Below are positions 35,795 to 45,369 of a stretch of 64,000 nucleotides of DNA, piece by piece. The notes below the pieces were generated by a model. It had not been told where the DNA came from, searched no databases, and worked only from the letters and a program-made list of their open reading frames with translations. This stretch comes from Sulfurospirillum sp. UBA4058. GTDB lineage: Bacteria; Campylobacterota; Campylobacteria; Campylobacterales; Sulfurospirillaceae. Position 1 is the first letter of the stretch; each line of letters starts with the position of its first letter. The translations under genes and the position numbers were made by a program. The DNA is taken from contig DFZK01000010.1 of assembly GCA_002382085.1 (NCBI GenBank), positions 124,001 to 188,000 on the forward strand, written 5' to 3'.

Positions 35795-36366
35795 ACCTCA
35801 TCCCCGCCGCATAACGTTTGTTTGAGGGAGTATTGTAGCGAAACTTCTTTTAAATCGTGAAGAAGCAATGCTTGAACGCTTTGTTTGACATGTAAAAGAA
35901 TTTCAGGTAAAAATTTTCGTTGGCATGCCGAAAAATCGGAGAGTACGTATTTTGCTACATCGCTTTTTTGTGCCGGTTTTCCGATACCGATACGAACCCG
36001 CGTATACTCGACTCCGATATGCGCATCAATCGAACGAAGTCCGTTGTGCCCGCCGTGTCCGCCGCCGATTTTAAAACGTACGGTTCCAAAAGGGAGGTCT
36101 AAGTCATCGTGAATGACGATGACGTGATCGGGCTTAAAATAATCACTAACCGCCCGTACGCTCTCTCCGGAAAGATTCATATAGGTCGAGGGCTTCAGTA
36201 AAAGCATGGAAGGTGCTTTGAAAAGCTCACCTTTAAAAGTAGTTTTAGTGATTTTTTCGCAAGAAGTTTGGCCGTCGATAAGCGCATCGACGACCATAAA
36301 ACCGACGTTATGTCGATTGTTTTTGTACTGTAAGTCAGGGTTTCCTAAGCCTACGATCAGTGTCAT
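35791..36366 (-). CDS. pth: Peptidyl-tRNA hydrolase
   Basis: Pth recycles peptidyl-tRNA. The start TLIVGLGNPDLQYKNNRHNVGF holds Asn and the catalytic His near residues 9-20, and DDLDLPFG and GGHGGHNGLRSI follow. The length of 191 residues is normal. It lies 6 bases after rplY and overlaps lptF, a common bacterial neighbourhood. A copy of the dispersed palindrome gives LHVK near the C-terminus. Confidence 0.97.
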   Translation of the reverse strand: MTLIVGLGNPDLQYKNNRHNVGFMVVDALIDGQTSCEKITKTTFKGELFKAPSMLLLKPSTYMNLSGESVRAVSDYFKPDHVIVIHDDLDLPFGTVRFKIGGGHGGHNGLRSIDAHIGVEYTRVRIGIGKPAQKSDVAKYVLSDFSACQRKFLPEILLHVKQSVQALLLHDLKEVSLQYSLKQTLCGGDEV

Positions 36367-36372
36367 TAAGCG

Positions 36373-36909
36373 TTACTTCGCTTTAATAACTCCGGCTACG
36401 GAAACACGCGTTTCATCGACGATTTTGACATTCGCCGGAACCGTAATATCGCGAACTAGAACCGTATCGCCTACGTCAAGCTCACTGACGTCGATCGTAA
36501 AATCGTTCGGTAAATTCTCAGCCGTACATTTAACCGCTAAACGTTTTTTAGATTGAATCAAAACGCCTTTGTTTTTCGTACCTTTAGGGACACCTACGAG
36601 TTTGACGGGAACAAGGTATTTTGTTAATACGCCCGGAAGCGCGATGCGCAAATCTACATGTAAAAGATTGCTGTTTACCGGATCTCTTTGGTAATCTTGA
36701 ATCACGACGTTGTACTCAACACCCGCAACTTTAACAGGGAAAATGAGACTGTCTTTGCTCTTTGCTGCTTTGATGAATTCGTTTGCTTTAAATGCAGCAT
36801 TGATGTTTTGTTCACCCTTACCGTAAATATTAGCAATTAGATATCCATCTCTACGAAGCGCTTTAGTCGCCTTTTTTTCGATACTATCTCTAATGATGCC
36901 TTCTAACAT
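36373..36909 (-). CDS. rplY: 50S ribosomal protein L25 / general stress protein Ctc
   Basis: The 178-residue protein is the long TL5/Ctc form of L25, with an N-terminal 5S rRNA-binding half (ALRRDGYLIANIYGKGEQ and QDYQRDPVNSNLLHVDL) and a C-terminal beta domain containing TENLPNDFTIDVSELDVGD. It is expected on the ribosome's central protuberance. It precedes pth after 6 bases. Confidence 0.95.
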   Translation of the reverse strand: MLEGIIRDSIEKKATKALRRDGYLIANIYGKGEQNINAAFKANEFIKAAKSKDSLIFPVKVAGVEYNVVIQDYQRDPVNSNLLHVDLRIALPGVLTKYLVPVKLVGVPKGTKNKGVLIQSKKRLAVKCTAENLPNDFTIDVSELDVGDTVLVRDITVPANVKIVDETRVSVAGVIKAK

Positions 36910-36971
36910 AGTTTTCCTTTGTAAAAAATAAGGGAAGTATTATATAAAAACTAATCTAAAAACTCTCTAAA

Positions 36972-38171
36972 TTATTTTTTAAGATTGATAATATCTTTAT
37001 CGTACGTTTGTAGCTCTTTGATATTGGTTGCGGATTCGGATTTTCGAATCTCTTTTTGACTCTTATCGGCATCGTAAAAATCGAGTGCCATCGTAAGGTC
37101 GTTACGGCTGGTCGCACTTTTGAGAGCTTCATCACGGGAAATTCTTCCTTCTGCGTAAAGATTTAAAAGCGACTGATCAAACGTTTGCGTTTTATAAACC
37201 TCTTTTCCTTCTTTGAGTGCATCGGGAATTTCGCTCTCTCTTCCTTCCAAGATCAACGATTCGATACGTGCATTTTTGACCAATATTTCTACCGCTGCCG
37301 TTCGACCGTGGTTCACGGTTTTAACCAAACGTTGTGCAATCACGCCTTGTAAAACCGAAGATAAGGACATCTTTATGCGGTTTTGCTCATTTCCGGGGAA
37401 CATTCCGATGATGCGTCCTACCGTCTCTTTGGCATCGATCGTGTGCAGAGTTGAAAGCACCAAATGACCCGTTTCCGCAGCATGTATCGCGGTTTCTATC
37501 GTCTCAAGATCGCGCATCTCACCGACCAAGATAACGTCCGGATCTTCACGCAATGCCGCGCGCAAAGCATCCGAGAATGTCAAGGCATCTTGCCCTATCG
37601 CACGCTGGTTAACGATACATGCTTCGTCTTGATAGATAAATTCTACCGGATCTTCGATCGTGATAATATGCTTTCTCTGTGTTTTATTGATGCGGTTAAT
37701 AATCGAAGCAAGTGTCGTCGTTTTACCGCTTCCCGTAGGTCCCGTAACGAGGATAAGCCCTCTGGAGAGATCGCTTAGCGTGTTGATAATCGGCGGTAAA
37801 TGAAGCGATTCGACGGTCGGCAAAACCATCGGAATCGTTCGAAATACCGCCGAAACGCCGTCGACTTGAAAGAACATGTTAACGCGAAAACGATAGTCGT
37901 CGTTGAGTTTAAACGTAAAGTCGATATTTTTCTTTTCGACCAATTCGCCGAAACGACTTCGCAATAACTCTTTTGCCAGCGTTAAACCGTCGGCATGGCT
38001 CAATGCTTCTTTCGTAAAAGGAACGATTTCGCCGTTAATACGTCCTCGAATCGTCGTTCCCGTTTTGATATGCAAATCGCTGCCTTCATGTTCGACTAAT
38101 TTACTCAAATAAAATTTAAGCTTTTTCGTCATTTCAAACGTGAGTTCATTAACGTTGACTTCAACACTCAT
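36972..38171 (-). CDS. PilT-family twitching/retraction ATPase
   Basis: The 399-residue hexameric ATPase has an N-terminal PAS-like region (VEHEGSDLHIKTG), Walker A GPTGSGKTTT near residue 143, the Asp box TIEDPVEFIY, Walker B DPDVILVGEMRD near 210 and the His box HLVLSTLHT. The AIRNLIRE-like retraction motif of PilT cannot be pinpointed, so a PilB/PilU-like relation is possible. No pilin, pilC or pilQ gene is nearby. It lies between tal and rplY on one strand and has a clear GGGAG ribosome-binding site. Confidence 0.85.
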   Translation of the reverse strand: MSVEVNVNELTFEMTKKLKFYLSKLVEHEGSDLHIKTGTTIRGRINGEIVPFTKEALSHADGLTLAKELLRSRFGELVEKKNIDFTFKLNDDYRFRVNMFFQVDGVSAVFRTIPMVLPTVESLHLPPIINTLSDLSRGLILVTGPTGSGKTTTLASIINRINKTQRKHIITIEDPVEFIYQDEACIVNQRAIGQDALTFSDALRAALREDPDVILVGEMRDLETIETAIHAAETGHLVLSTLHTIDAKETVGRIIGMFPGNEQNRIKMSLSSVLQGVIAQRLVKTVNHGRTAAVEILVKNARIESLILEGRESEIPDALKEGKEVYKTQTFDQSLLNLYAEGRISRDEALKSATSRNDLTMALDFYDADKSQKEIRKSESATNIKELQTYDKDIINLKK

Positions 38172-38188
38172 TTTGAAACTCCCCTGTC

Positions 38189-39187
38189 TTATTTTAGTTC
38201 GTCTAAAATCTCCGTAAACGCTTCTTTAAAAGCATCAAGCCCTTCGTGCATCAGCTCCTCGCAAACGTTTTCTATTGCAATACCGTTTGCCGCTAATGCA
38301 TTAAAAAAGTTATCGATCAAGTCCGTACGAACTTCAACTACGGGATTTTCTCTCGTGTCGGCGACAAAAGCGTAAATCGTTCCGAGAGGTGCCGTATTAA
38401 TCGCATTTTCAACCAAAAGCTCTTTAATATAATAGTCCGGACTTAACGTATTGCCTTTCACTCCCGTACTAGCAAATAACGCTCTGACGTTAGGCATAGC
38501 GTCGTGTTGGATCGCGGCGTAACATCGTAACGCATTCATCACGCCGACTCTTCCGGTCGGAAAATCGATCGCTTTTAACGCATCGTCGAGTTTGCGATCG
38601 AAACGGCTCACAAAAATACTGATGACCGCTTGCGGCAATACGTGAACGTTTCTCGCCCTCAAAGCGTCGTTTGCTTTGCGAAAAGCTTCCAAACAGCGGT
38701 GCGTTTGTTCGATAGAAAAAATGAGCGTCGCATTGACGTTAATGCCTTCGCTCAGAAGTGCTTCCATCGCAACAAATCCCGCTTGCGTCGCCGGAACTTT
38801 GATCATCACGTTAGGGTATCCGATCGCCTTAAACAGTCGTTTCCCTTCCTCGATCGTTTTTTGAGCGTCGTCGCACAAAAAAGGATCGACTTCGATGCTG
38901 ATAAATCCGTCATCGTTTCTTTCATAAGAGGGGAGGAGTTTGCTTGCTGCCAACGTCACGTCTTGAATCGCTAAAGCCTCGTAAATCTCTTTAGCCGGTC
39001 GACCTTTTAAGGCGGCTTTATCCTCGGCGTATGCCGAAGAGCTTAAAAAAGCCGACTTGAAAATGGCCGGATTACTTGTTGCCGCATTGATTATTTTTTG
39101 ATCGATCAAATCCGTAAATTCACCCTCTAAAAAACTGCGTTCGACAAAATCGCACCACAATGAAAACTTTATATCGTCTTGATACAT
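38189..39187 (-). CDS. tal: Transaldolase
   Basis: Transaldolase moves dihydroxyacetone units in the non-oxidative pentose phosphate pathway. The Schiff-base lysine lies in NVMIKVPATQAGF near residue 130, followed by NATLIFSIEQ, both diagnostic. The N-terminal Asp/Asn segment ATSNPAIF is also present. The 332-residue length fits the Campylobacterota type. It sits 17 bases before serB and pilT on the same strand. Confidence 0.94.
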   Translation of the reverse strand: MYQDDIKFSLWCDFVERSFLEGEFTDLIDQKIINAATSNPAIFKSAFLSSSAYAEDKAALKGRPAKEIYEALAIQDVTLAASKLLPSYERNDDGFISIEVDPFLCDDAQKTIEEGKRLFKAIGYPNVMIKVPATQAGFVAMEALLSEGINVNATLIFSIEQTHRCLEAFRKANDALRARNVHVLPQAVISIFVSRFDRKLDDALKAIDFPTGRVGVMNALRCYAAIQHDAMPNVRALFASTGVKGNTLSPDYYIKELLVENAINTAPLGTIYAFVADTRENPVVEVRTDLIDNFFNALAANGIAIENVCEELMHEGLDAFKEAFTEILDELK

Positions 39188-39204
39188 TTTAAATACCTAC
39201 TTAC

Positions 39205-39825
39205 TTAAATAAAATCTAAAAGGCGGCGCATATCTTTTTCGTCAATGACGATATTGGCCGCATTTTTTAAAATCGGTTTCGCGCAAAACGCTACTTTTTT
39301 CGCCGCGCATTCGAACATCGAAATATCGTTGGCTCCGTCGCCTACCGCAACGGTATTTTCATAGCTTACATGTAATAAATTTTGGAGACGTCGCAACATA
39401 TCGCCTTTGGAAAAGCCGAACATCATATCGCCGCCGACCAAGCCGCTTAAGTGTTGATCTTTTACATGTAAAACGTTGGCAAAATCCGCGTCAAAACCTA
39501 AGATCGCTTTCGCGGGCGTTGTTGCGATACGAAAACCGCCGCTAAACACGACGACGTTATAGCCTTGCGCTTTTAGTCCGCTAATCGCCTCTTTCGCACC
39601 GTTCATTAACGGAAGCGAAGCACAAATCTCTTCCGCTTTTTTGGCGTTCATCCCTTTGAGAAGCCCTACGCGCGTGCTTAAACTTTCAAAAAAGTCGAGT
39701 TCTCCGCGCATCGCCGCTTCGGTAATCGAAGAAACTTCGCGAAATACTCCGTGTTCTTTTGCCAAAAAGTCAATCGTTTCTCCGTCCATAAGCGTCGAAT
39801 CAAAATCAAAAACGCATAACTTCAT
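39205..39825 (-). CDS. serB: Phosphoserine phosphatase
   Basis: SerB is a HAD-family enzyme that releases serine from phosphoserine. The nucleophile motif is VFDFDSTLMDGETID at the start, motif II includes VVFSGGF, and motif IV is AVGDGANDISMF. I use ATG 39825 over the TTG at 39834 because AAAGGAG is then 10 bases away rather than 1, giving 206 residues. The regulatory N-terminal domain of the E. coli enzyme is absent. Two palindrome copies encode LHVS and LHVK here. Confidence 0.93.
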   Translation of the reverse strand: MKLCVFDFDSTLMDGETIDFLAKEHGVFREVSSITEAAMRGELDFFESLSTRVGLLKGMNAKKAEEICASLPLMNGAKEAISGLKAQGYNVVVFSGGFRIATTPAKAILGFDADFANVLHVKDQHLSGLVGGDMMFGFSKGDMLRRLQNLLHVSYENTVAVGDGANDISMFECAAKKVAFCAKPILKNAANIVIDEKDMRRLLDFI

Positions 39826-39951
39826 TCCGTACAAACTCCTTTACGACTCTTTGCATTTTTTAATGGATAAAAGAAACTATTATAACACGTACTTGCTTAC
39901 AAACTTTCGTGAGCCGATAAGCAAAGAAAAGCGTAAGAAAAAGTGCGGGCG

Positions 39952-40425
39952 TTATTTAAAAAACGTATCGACTAACGTTTTAAGCCAACCTTCGTTTGCC
40001 GTCTGCTTTGCAGCCGAAATCTGTTTTTTTTCTAACATCTCGATTACGACGTCTTTGTAATCCTTGTCGTCATGTTGGATATGGTTAATCAACCAAATTT
40101 GAAGTTCGTTCATCAATTGTCGCGTAATCTCTTCTCCGTTTAACGAGCGTTCTTTAAAAAAATCGATACGTTTGATAAACGATTCGTGAACTTTTTTGTG
40201 AGGCTCTAACATGGTATATCCGGCTTCTTGCATCAAACTTTCTTCAAACGAAAAATGCGAAAGCGTATAATCGACAAGGTAAGACAATACCGCTTTTGCC
40301 TTTTCGGAATCACGGTAAACAAGTGCGTTATTTAGTTCGTTAATGTAGTCGATAATACGCTTATGTTGGTTATCGATCACGGCAATTCCCACCGAAAATG
40401 CCTCCTCCCAGACCCAATACGCCAT
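39952..40425 (-). CDS. Bacteriohemerythrin
   Basis: The 157-residue protein has the di-iron hemerythrin ligands: IDNQHKRIIDY near residue 21, HFSFEESLM near 58, PHKKVHESF near 78 and HIQHDDKDYK near 117. It can bind oxygen and in microaerophiles may sense, store or scavenge O2. It stands alone between serB and the MetF-like gene, with AAAGGAG before the ATG. The role is inferred from the family. Confidence 0.93.
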   Translation of the reverse strand: MAYWVWEEAFSVGIAVIDNQHKRIIDYINELNNALVYRDSEKAKAVLSYLVDYTLSHFSFEESLMQEAGYTMLEPHKKVHESFIKRIDFFKERSLNGEEITRQLMNELQIWLINHIQHDDKDYKDVVIEMLEKKQISAAKQTANEGWLKTLVDTFFK

Positions 40426-40553
40426 GCAAAAGCTCCTTTAATCCAGTTTCGTATCGTGTGACTAAAATGGTTAAGTATACCACAAAAACAATTTAAACTC
40501 ACAAACCTAACTTTTAACGATACGGGCTTTTTTCGTTTTCGAATACAATTGGT

Positions 40554-40559
40554 TATAAT
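40554..40559 (+). promoter_or_regulatory. Likely -10 box of the MetF-like gene
   Basis: TATAAT lies 18 bases before ATG 40577, in a 151-base gap between divergent genes. This gives a very short leader if ATG 40577 is the start, and would suit the alternative ATG 40589 better. Confidence 0.55.
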
Positions 40560-40576
40560 ACGAAAAAGTTACACGT

Positions 40577-41503
40577 ATGGGATATAAAATGGTTGAATCT
40601 TTCATCGAAAAACTACGCGGCGACACCTTCTTAAGTTTAGAAACGACACCGATGCACGAGCCGACGTTTGAGCCGATTATCGAGAAAATAGCTTCTTTGA
40701 AATTGGATCAAAAAGTGGACGGCTTTAGCACGACCGACAATCCCTTAGCGCGCCTAAAGTACAATGCTTTGATGGGTGCTCTTAAACTTCAACAGCGTTT
40801 TCATAAACCCGTTATCGCGACGATGAGCATGCGCGATCGTAACAAATTAGCGTTGCAGTCCGATTTATTGGGAGCTAACGAACACGATCTCCGAACGATT
40901 TTATGCCTCACCGGCGATCCCGCCGGAGCCAGCGATCAGCCGCAACTTAAGGGTGTTTTTGAAGGAAATAGTACGCTTTTAATGGAGATTATTAAATGTT
41001 TTAATGCCGGCATCGACTACTCCGGAAAACCGTTTAAAACGCAACCTAAACCGATCTATCCGTTTGCCGTATGCAATGCCCATGCCAATACGCCTAAACA
41101 TCTCGCAAAAAAAATGGCGACGAAAATTGCCCACGGAGCGATCGGAATTATCACGCAACCCGTTTACAGCGAAGAAAATGCGCGTATGCTTTTGGAACTT
41201 TTTGATGAAGCCAAAACGCTTGCGAGCAAAAAAGAGTCCCCGTGTGAATTGATTTTAGGATTTTTTCCGATCGTTCATCTTCGGACGGCTCAATTTTTGA
41301 GCGCACACGTACCGGGCGTTCATGTTCCCGATATATGGACGGAAAAACTTTTACATGCAAAAAAAATCAGTGAAGACGAAGAAAAAAAAGTAGGCTTTGA
41401 ACTCTCGCTTCAAACGTTTCAAACTTTGAGACGCGTGCATCCGAAGACGCATATTATGAGTGCTAACCATTTTGAATTGATCGCGGATCTTTTAAATGCG
41501 TAA
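40577..41503 (+). CDS. Methylenetetrahydrofolate reductase family protein, divergent
   Basis: The 308-residue TIM-barrel protein resembles MetF but is divergent. LSLETTPMHEP aligns with the MetF SFEFFPP motif, keeping the catalytic glutamate (Glu22). LCLTGDPAG aligns with the FAD-binding RGDPP motif, keeping the aspartate (Asp114). GIITQPVYS matches the IITQ motif. MetF makes 5-methyl-THF for methionine. The start may be ATG 40577 or ATG 40589; the latter has GGGA 6 bases upstream. It could be the only MetF or a paralogue with another C1 substrate. Confidence 0.78.
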   Translation: MGYKMVESFIEKLRGDTFLSLETTPMHEPTFEPIIEKIASLKLDQKVDGFSTTDNPLARLKYNALMGALKLQQRFHKPVIATMSMRDRNKLALQSDLLGANEHDLRTILCLTGDPAGASDQPQLKGVFEGNSTLLMEIIKCFNAGIDYSGKPFKTQPKPIYPFAVCNAHANTPKHLAKKMATKIAHGAIGIITQPVYSEENARMLLELFDEAKTLASKKESPCELILGFFPIVHLRTAQFLSAHVPGVHVPDIWTEKLLHAKKISEDEEKKVGFELSLQTFQTLRRVHPKTHIMSANHFELIADLLNA

Positions 41504-41510
41504 GAAGAAA

Positions 41511-41535
41511 CTACAAGCCTAAAAGCGGCTTGTAG
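41511..41535. terminator. Terminator between the MetF-like gene and cheW
   Basis: CTACAAGCC and GGCTTGTAG form a 9-bp perfect stem around 7 bases in the 42-base gap between convergent genes. The trailing T-run is poor on the plus strand (CGGCGTTTAC) and better on the minus strand (TTTCTTCTTACG). Confidence 0.7.
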
Positions 41536-41545
41536 CGGCGTTTAC

Positions 41546-42040
41546 TTAGAAATCGCGTTTGAGCAGTGCTTCGACTTTCAGAATCGTCAAGATGTTTTCA
41601 TCGCGCATACCGATACCGTAAACGAGTCCTTTTTCGGCATGAATCGTCTCCGGCGGCGGTCCGATACGACTGCTTTTAATACGAATCGCCTCCGTCAGAC
41701 GATCGATCACGAAACCGGCGGTATTATCTTTACCCTTCATCACGATATAGCGTGTCTCTTCGGTTACTTTAGAAGGGTCCATCTTAAACTTACTGCGAAG
41801 ATCGATCAACGGAATGACGCTTCCTCTTAGGTTAAAAACGCCCAAGATATAATTCGGAACACTCGGAACGCGCGTATATTCAATCGGTTTGATAATCTCT
41901 TGAATACTCAAAATGGGCACGGCGTACTCTTCTTGCCCGATAATAAATCCTACCAATTGGACAACGTCATCCTCTTTTTTTTGAGGCTCTTCAATCTGTT
42001 TTTGTTGCTTTTGAAGAATTTGATTGAGTTTATCGTTCAT
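41546..42040 (-). CDS. cheW: Chemotaxis coupling protein CheW
   Basis: CheW bridges chemoreceptors and CheA. After a short Gln/Lys-rich coiled segment (about 1-28) the single CheW domain has the typical EEYAVPILSIQEIIKP and GVFNLRGSVIPLIDLR segments. The 164 residues are normal for the family. It is the last gene of cheV-cheA-cheW, 13 bases after cheA. Confidence 0.96.
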   Translation of the reverse strand: MNDKLNQILQKQQKQIEEPQKKEDDVVQLVGFIIGQEEYAVPILSIQEIIKPIEYTRVPSVPNYILGVFNLRGSVIPLIDLRSKFKMDPSKVTEETRYIVMKGKDNTAGFVIDRLTEAIRIKSSRIGPPPETIHAEKGLVYGIGMRDENILTILKVEALLKRDF

Positions 42041-42053
42041 CTTCTTGCCTCAC

Positions 42054-44399
42054 TTATAGTTTAATATTTTTTCGCACGACACTCTCAAGATATTCCGGAG
42101 AGTACGGCTTGGTGATGTATTCGCTCATGCCAGATTCCACGCCTCTAAGTCGATCGGATTTTGAGGTACGCGACGTAACCGCAATAAGCGGAAGGTTTTT
42201 GTATTTGGAATACTTACGAATTTCACCCGCTAAGGTATAACCGTCCATGCGCGGCATTTCGATATCGATTAAAACCGCATCGATACTGTATTCTGCCGAT
42301 TTGAGCATATTTAAGGCTTCTTGTCCGTTACTGGCTTCGATTACCGTTACACCGATAGGTTCCATCGATTTTTTCATAATATTGCGATCCATTGCACTGT
42401 CGTCTACGGCAAGCACGACGTAATCGCTCGGTACGCTTTTCGTTTTCACCGTTGTTTCCGCCGTTGCGCGAATATCGACCGTGATCCCTTTGGCAAGATT
42501 CATTAAAGCCGCAACGTCTACGATCAACGTAACGCGTCCGTCGCCTCGAATCGTAGCCCCTGCGATTCCTTCGATTCCTTGCAAATAATCGCCCAAAGAT
42601 TTAATAACGATCTCTTCTTGTCCGACCAAGGTATCGACGACGACGCCGAGTTTGGATTCGGCAAGTCCGATAACGACGACGTACGTATGCTCACCGCCTT
42701 CATACACTTGTTTGACGCCGAAAATATCGGAAAGTCTTACCAAAGACAAGACTTCGTCGCGAAGGCGTAAAACATTTTTGCCCTCGATCGTATAAATCTC
42801 GTCTAGAGGAATACGGACGGTTTCTAAAACCGATGCCAACGGAATCGCATAATACTCTTCTTGCGCACCGACCAATAAAGCTTGAATAATCGCCAACGTC
42901 AACGGAATCTTTAGCTTGATAACCGTACCGCGTCCTAGTTCACTGTCGACGTCGATGATACCGTTAAGTTTTTCGATATTCGTTTTAACGACGTCCATAC
43001 CTACACCGCGACCCGAAACGTTGGTAACGACTTTCGCCGTCGATAAAGAAGGTCTAAAAATCAATGAAAAAGCCTCTTTATCGCTCATCGCGTCGGCTTC
43101 ACGTTCGCTGATCATTCCTTTTTCAATTGCTTTGGAACGTAAAAGATCGGCATCCAAACCTTTACCGTCGTCGGTAATTTCGATAACGATATGGTTACCC
43201 TCGTTGTACGCCTTAAGCTGAATAAGACCCATTTCGGGTTTGCCTTTAGCGCGTCTTGACGCGGCGTCTTCAATACCGTGGTCGCACGAGTTACGAATAA
43301 TATGAACCAAAGGATCGCCGATTTCTTCTACGATCGATTTATCAAGCTCCGTCTCTTCACCTGAAATTTCAAGCTCGATTTGTTTACCGAGTTCGCGGGA
43401 AAGATCGCGAACCATTCGCGGAAACTTGTTGAAAACTTTTGCGATAGGAAGCATTCTTGTTTTCATAACCGCGATTTGAAGGTCGGTCGTTACGAGTGAA
43501 ATCGACGATACGACTTGGTTGAGTTCTTCCAAGAATTTCTCGCCCTCATAGCGTTCTTCGACGTCGTCGTAGATTTTTAACAATCTATTTTTACCCAAAA
43601 CAAGCTCGCCGATAAGATTCATCAGATGGTCGAGTCTCTTGACTTCGACACGTATCGTCTGTTCCATCGTACTTGCGGACTCTTTTTTAGCCGGAGCGTT
43701 ATTGCTCTCGCCGCCGTTTCGTTTTGCCGTCGTTTTTTCCACTGGAGCTTCTTCACTCTCATCGTGATCGCCGAGACCCGCAAACGAAGGAGCCGCCGAA
43801 GGGGTCGGTGCGACCGGAGCCGGTGCGGCACTCTCTTTCGCATGACCTTCTTTACGCTTACGATCTTCTTCTTTACGCATTTTCAATAAACGCTCAATCT
43901 CTTCTTCCACCTCTTGATCGCTGAGTTTGGAATAATCGGCATTCTCATCCGCCGCTACCGGTGCCGTCGTTTCTTCTGCGGATTGATGAATAACTTCGGC
44001 AACGTCTTCGCCGTTTGAAATGACGTCTAAGCGACGGCAAATGTCGGTGATATCCAATCCGATAGACGTATCGTCTCCGTTATCGCGAATGGCATGCAAT
44101 AACGTCTTCATCAAATCGATCGACTCCAAAACGACGTCCATGACTTCCGGCGTCAATTTCAAGTCTCCGTGGCGCGCTTTGTTTAAAACATCTTCCATAT
44201 GATGCGTTAATTGCGTCAAAATGTTAAAGTTAAGAAAAGAAGATGAACCTTTAATCGTATGTGCGACCCTAAAGATGCTATTGAGGAGTTCCAGATCGTC
44301 GGGATTGGACTCAAGCTCCACTAAGTTTTGATCGAGTTGTTCAATAAGTTCGAACGCTTCAACCAAAAAATCTTCTAAAATTTCTTGAATATCTTCCAT
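42054..44399 (-). CDS. cheA: Chemotaxis histidine kinase CheA with C-terminal receiver domain
   Basis: The 781-residue kinase has an Hpt domain with the phosphoacceptor His47 (VAHTIKGSSSF), a long charged Glu/Ala/Pro linker in place of a clear P2 domain, the dimerisation helices (LMNLIGELVLGKNRL), an ATPase domain (N box HIIRNSCDHGIED, G1 DDGKGLD, G2 GRGVGMDVVKTNIEKL), a CheW-like domain and a C-terminal receiver with the phosphorylatable Asp in LIDIEMPRMDG. This CheAY architecture is standard in Campylobacterota. It signals from the chemoreceptor at 22.6 kb and others. Confidence 0.97.
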   Translation of the reverse strand: MEDIQEILEDFLVEAFELIEQLDQNLVELESNPDDLELLNSIFRVAHTIKGSSSFLNFNILTQLTHHMEDVLNKARHGDLKLTPEVMDVVLESIDLMKTLLHAIRDNGDDTSIGLDITDICRRLDVISNGEDVAEVIHQSAEETTAPVAADENADYSKLSDQEVEEEIERLLKMRKEEDRKRKEGHAKESAAPAPVAPTPSAAPSFAGLGDHDESEEAPVEKTTAKRNGGESNNAPAKKESASTMEQTIRVEVKRLDHLMNLIGELVLGKNRLLKIYDDVEERYEGEKFLEELNQVVSSISLVTTDLQIAVMKTRMLPIAKVFNKFPRMVRDLSRELGKQIELEISGEETELDKSIVEEIGDPLVHIIRNSCDHGIEDAASRRAKGKPEMGLIQLKAYNEGNHIVIEITDDGKGLDADLLRSKAIEKGMISEREADAMSDKEAFSLIFRPSLSTAKVVTNVSGRGVGMDVVKTNIEKLNGIIDVDSELGRGTVIKLKIPLTLAIIQALLVGAQEEYYAIPLASVLETVRIPLDEIYTIEGKNVLRLRDEVLSLVRLSDIFGVKQVYEGGEHTYVVVIGLAESKLGVVVDTLVGQEEIVIKSLGDYLQGIEGIAGATIRGDGRVTLIVDVAALMNLAKGITVDIRATAETTVKTKSVPSDYVVLAVDDSAMDRNIMKKSMEPIGVTVIEASNGQEALNMLKSAEYSIDAVLIDIEMPRMDGYTLAGEIRKYSKYKNLPLIAVTSRTSKSDRLRGVESGMSEYITKPYSPEYLESVVRKNIKL

Positions 44400-44409
44400 C
44401 GTTCTACCC

Positions 44410-45360
44410 CTATTGTGCAGTTTTTACATGCGATTTTATTACTTTAGAAACTTCTTTGTAAAAAATCGACGCATCAAATTTCGTTAAATAAGCCTCTCCG
44501 CCCGCCTCTTTACCTCTGATCTCGCTGAAGTGATCGCTAATGGAGGAGTTGAATACGATCGGAATATTTTTAAACCTCGTATCCTCTTTGACGTTTGCGG
44601 CAAAGTGGAATCCGTCCATTTGCGGCATCTCGACGTCGCTGATAATAATCTTGACTTCTTCGCTGATACGCTCGTTGTAGGTCGTATAAAGCTCGTTGAG
44701 CCTTTGGATTCCCTCTAAGCCGTCTTTGGCTTCAACGACGCGCATTCCCATTTTTTTCAGTGCATCGCTGACGAGTTTTCGTGCCGTCATACTATCGTCC
44801 AAGATGAGTGCCGTTCCCTCGACTTTGACGATTTGATGATCGTCTAGGTCCATTTTCGGTTGATAAATGCCCAAGGCTTGAACCACGCTCTCCAAATCCA
44901 AAATCAACAGTACGTCGTCGTTTTCGATGCGCGTTACGCCCGTAATTTGGCTTTTATCCAAAGAGCCCATGCCTGCAACAAACGATGCGGGTTCGATGTC
45001 TTTCCAGCTAATACGACGAATACGTTTGGCTTCGTGTACGACAAAACCGATCAAAATATCGCTAAACTCGGTAATGATAATACGCGGTTTGATCGATCCG
45101 TCGTCGGGCTCTTTAATATTCATCCACTTCGCAAGGTTAACGACGGGTATGACGATACCGCGAAGATCGAAGATGCCTTCGATGTACTCGGGAACTCCGG
45201 GGAGTTCGGTTAGATTGGGGATTTTGATGATTTCGCGAACCTTAGCGACGTTGACGCCGTAGATTCCCTCATACACACCCTTCTCTTCCTTTTTGAAAAT
45301 ACGAAAATCCACCAGTTCCATTTCATTGGAACCTACTTTTAAAATACTCTCTTTAGCCAT
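44410..45360 (-). CDS. cheV: Chemotaxis adaptor CheV (CheW domain plus receiver)
   Basis: The 316-residue protein has an N-terminal CheW domain (VREIIKIPNLTELPGVP and GIFDLRGIVIPVVNL) and a C-terminal receiver with LILDDSMTARK and the phosphorylation site IIISDVEMPQMDGF. CheV couples receptors to CheA and its receiver is thought to serve in adaptation or as a phosphate sink. It opens the cheV-cheA-cheW operon, 10 bases after lpxH. Confidence 0.96.
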   Translation of the reverse strand: MAKESILKVGSNEMELVDFRIFKKEEKGVYEGIYGVNVAKVREIIKIPNLTELPGVPEYIEGIFDLRGIVIPVVNLAKWMNIKEPDDGSIKPRIIITEFSDILIGFVVHEAKRIRRISWKDIEPASFVAGMGSLDKSQITGVTRIENDDVLLILDLESVVQALGIYQPKMDLDDHQIVKVEGTALILDDSMTARKLVSDALKKMGMRVVEAKDGLEGIQRLNELYTTYNERISEEVKIIISDVEMPQMDGFHFAANVKEDTRFKNIPIVFNSSISDHFSEIRGKEAGGEAYLTKFDASIFYKEVSKVIKSHVKTAQ

Positions 45361-45369
45361 TGCTGCCCC

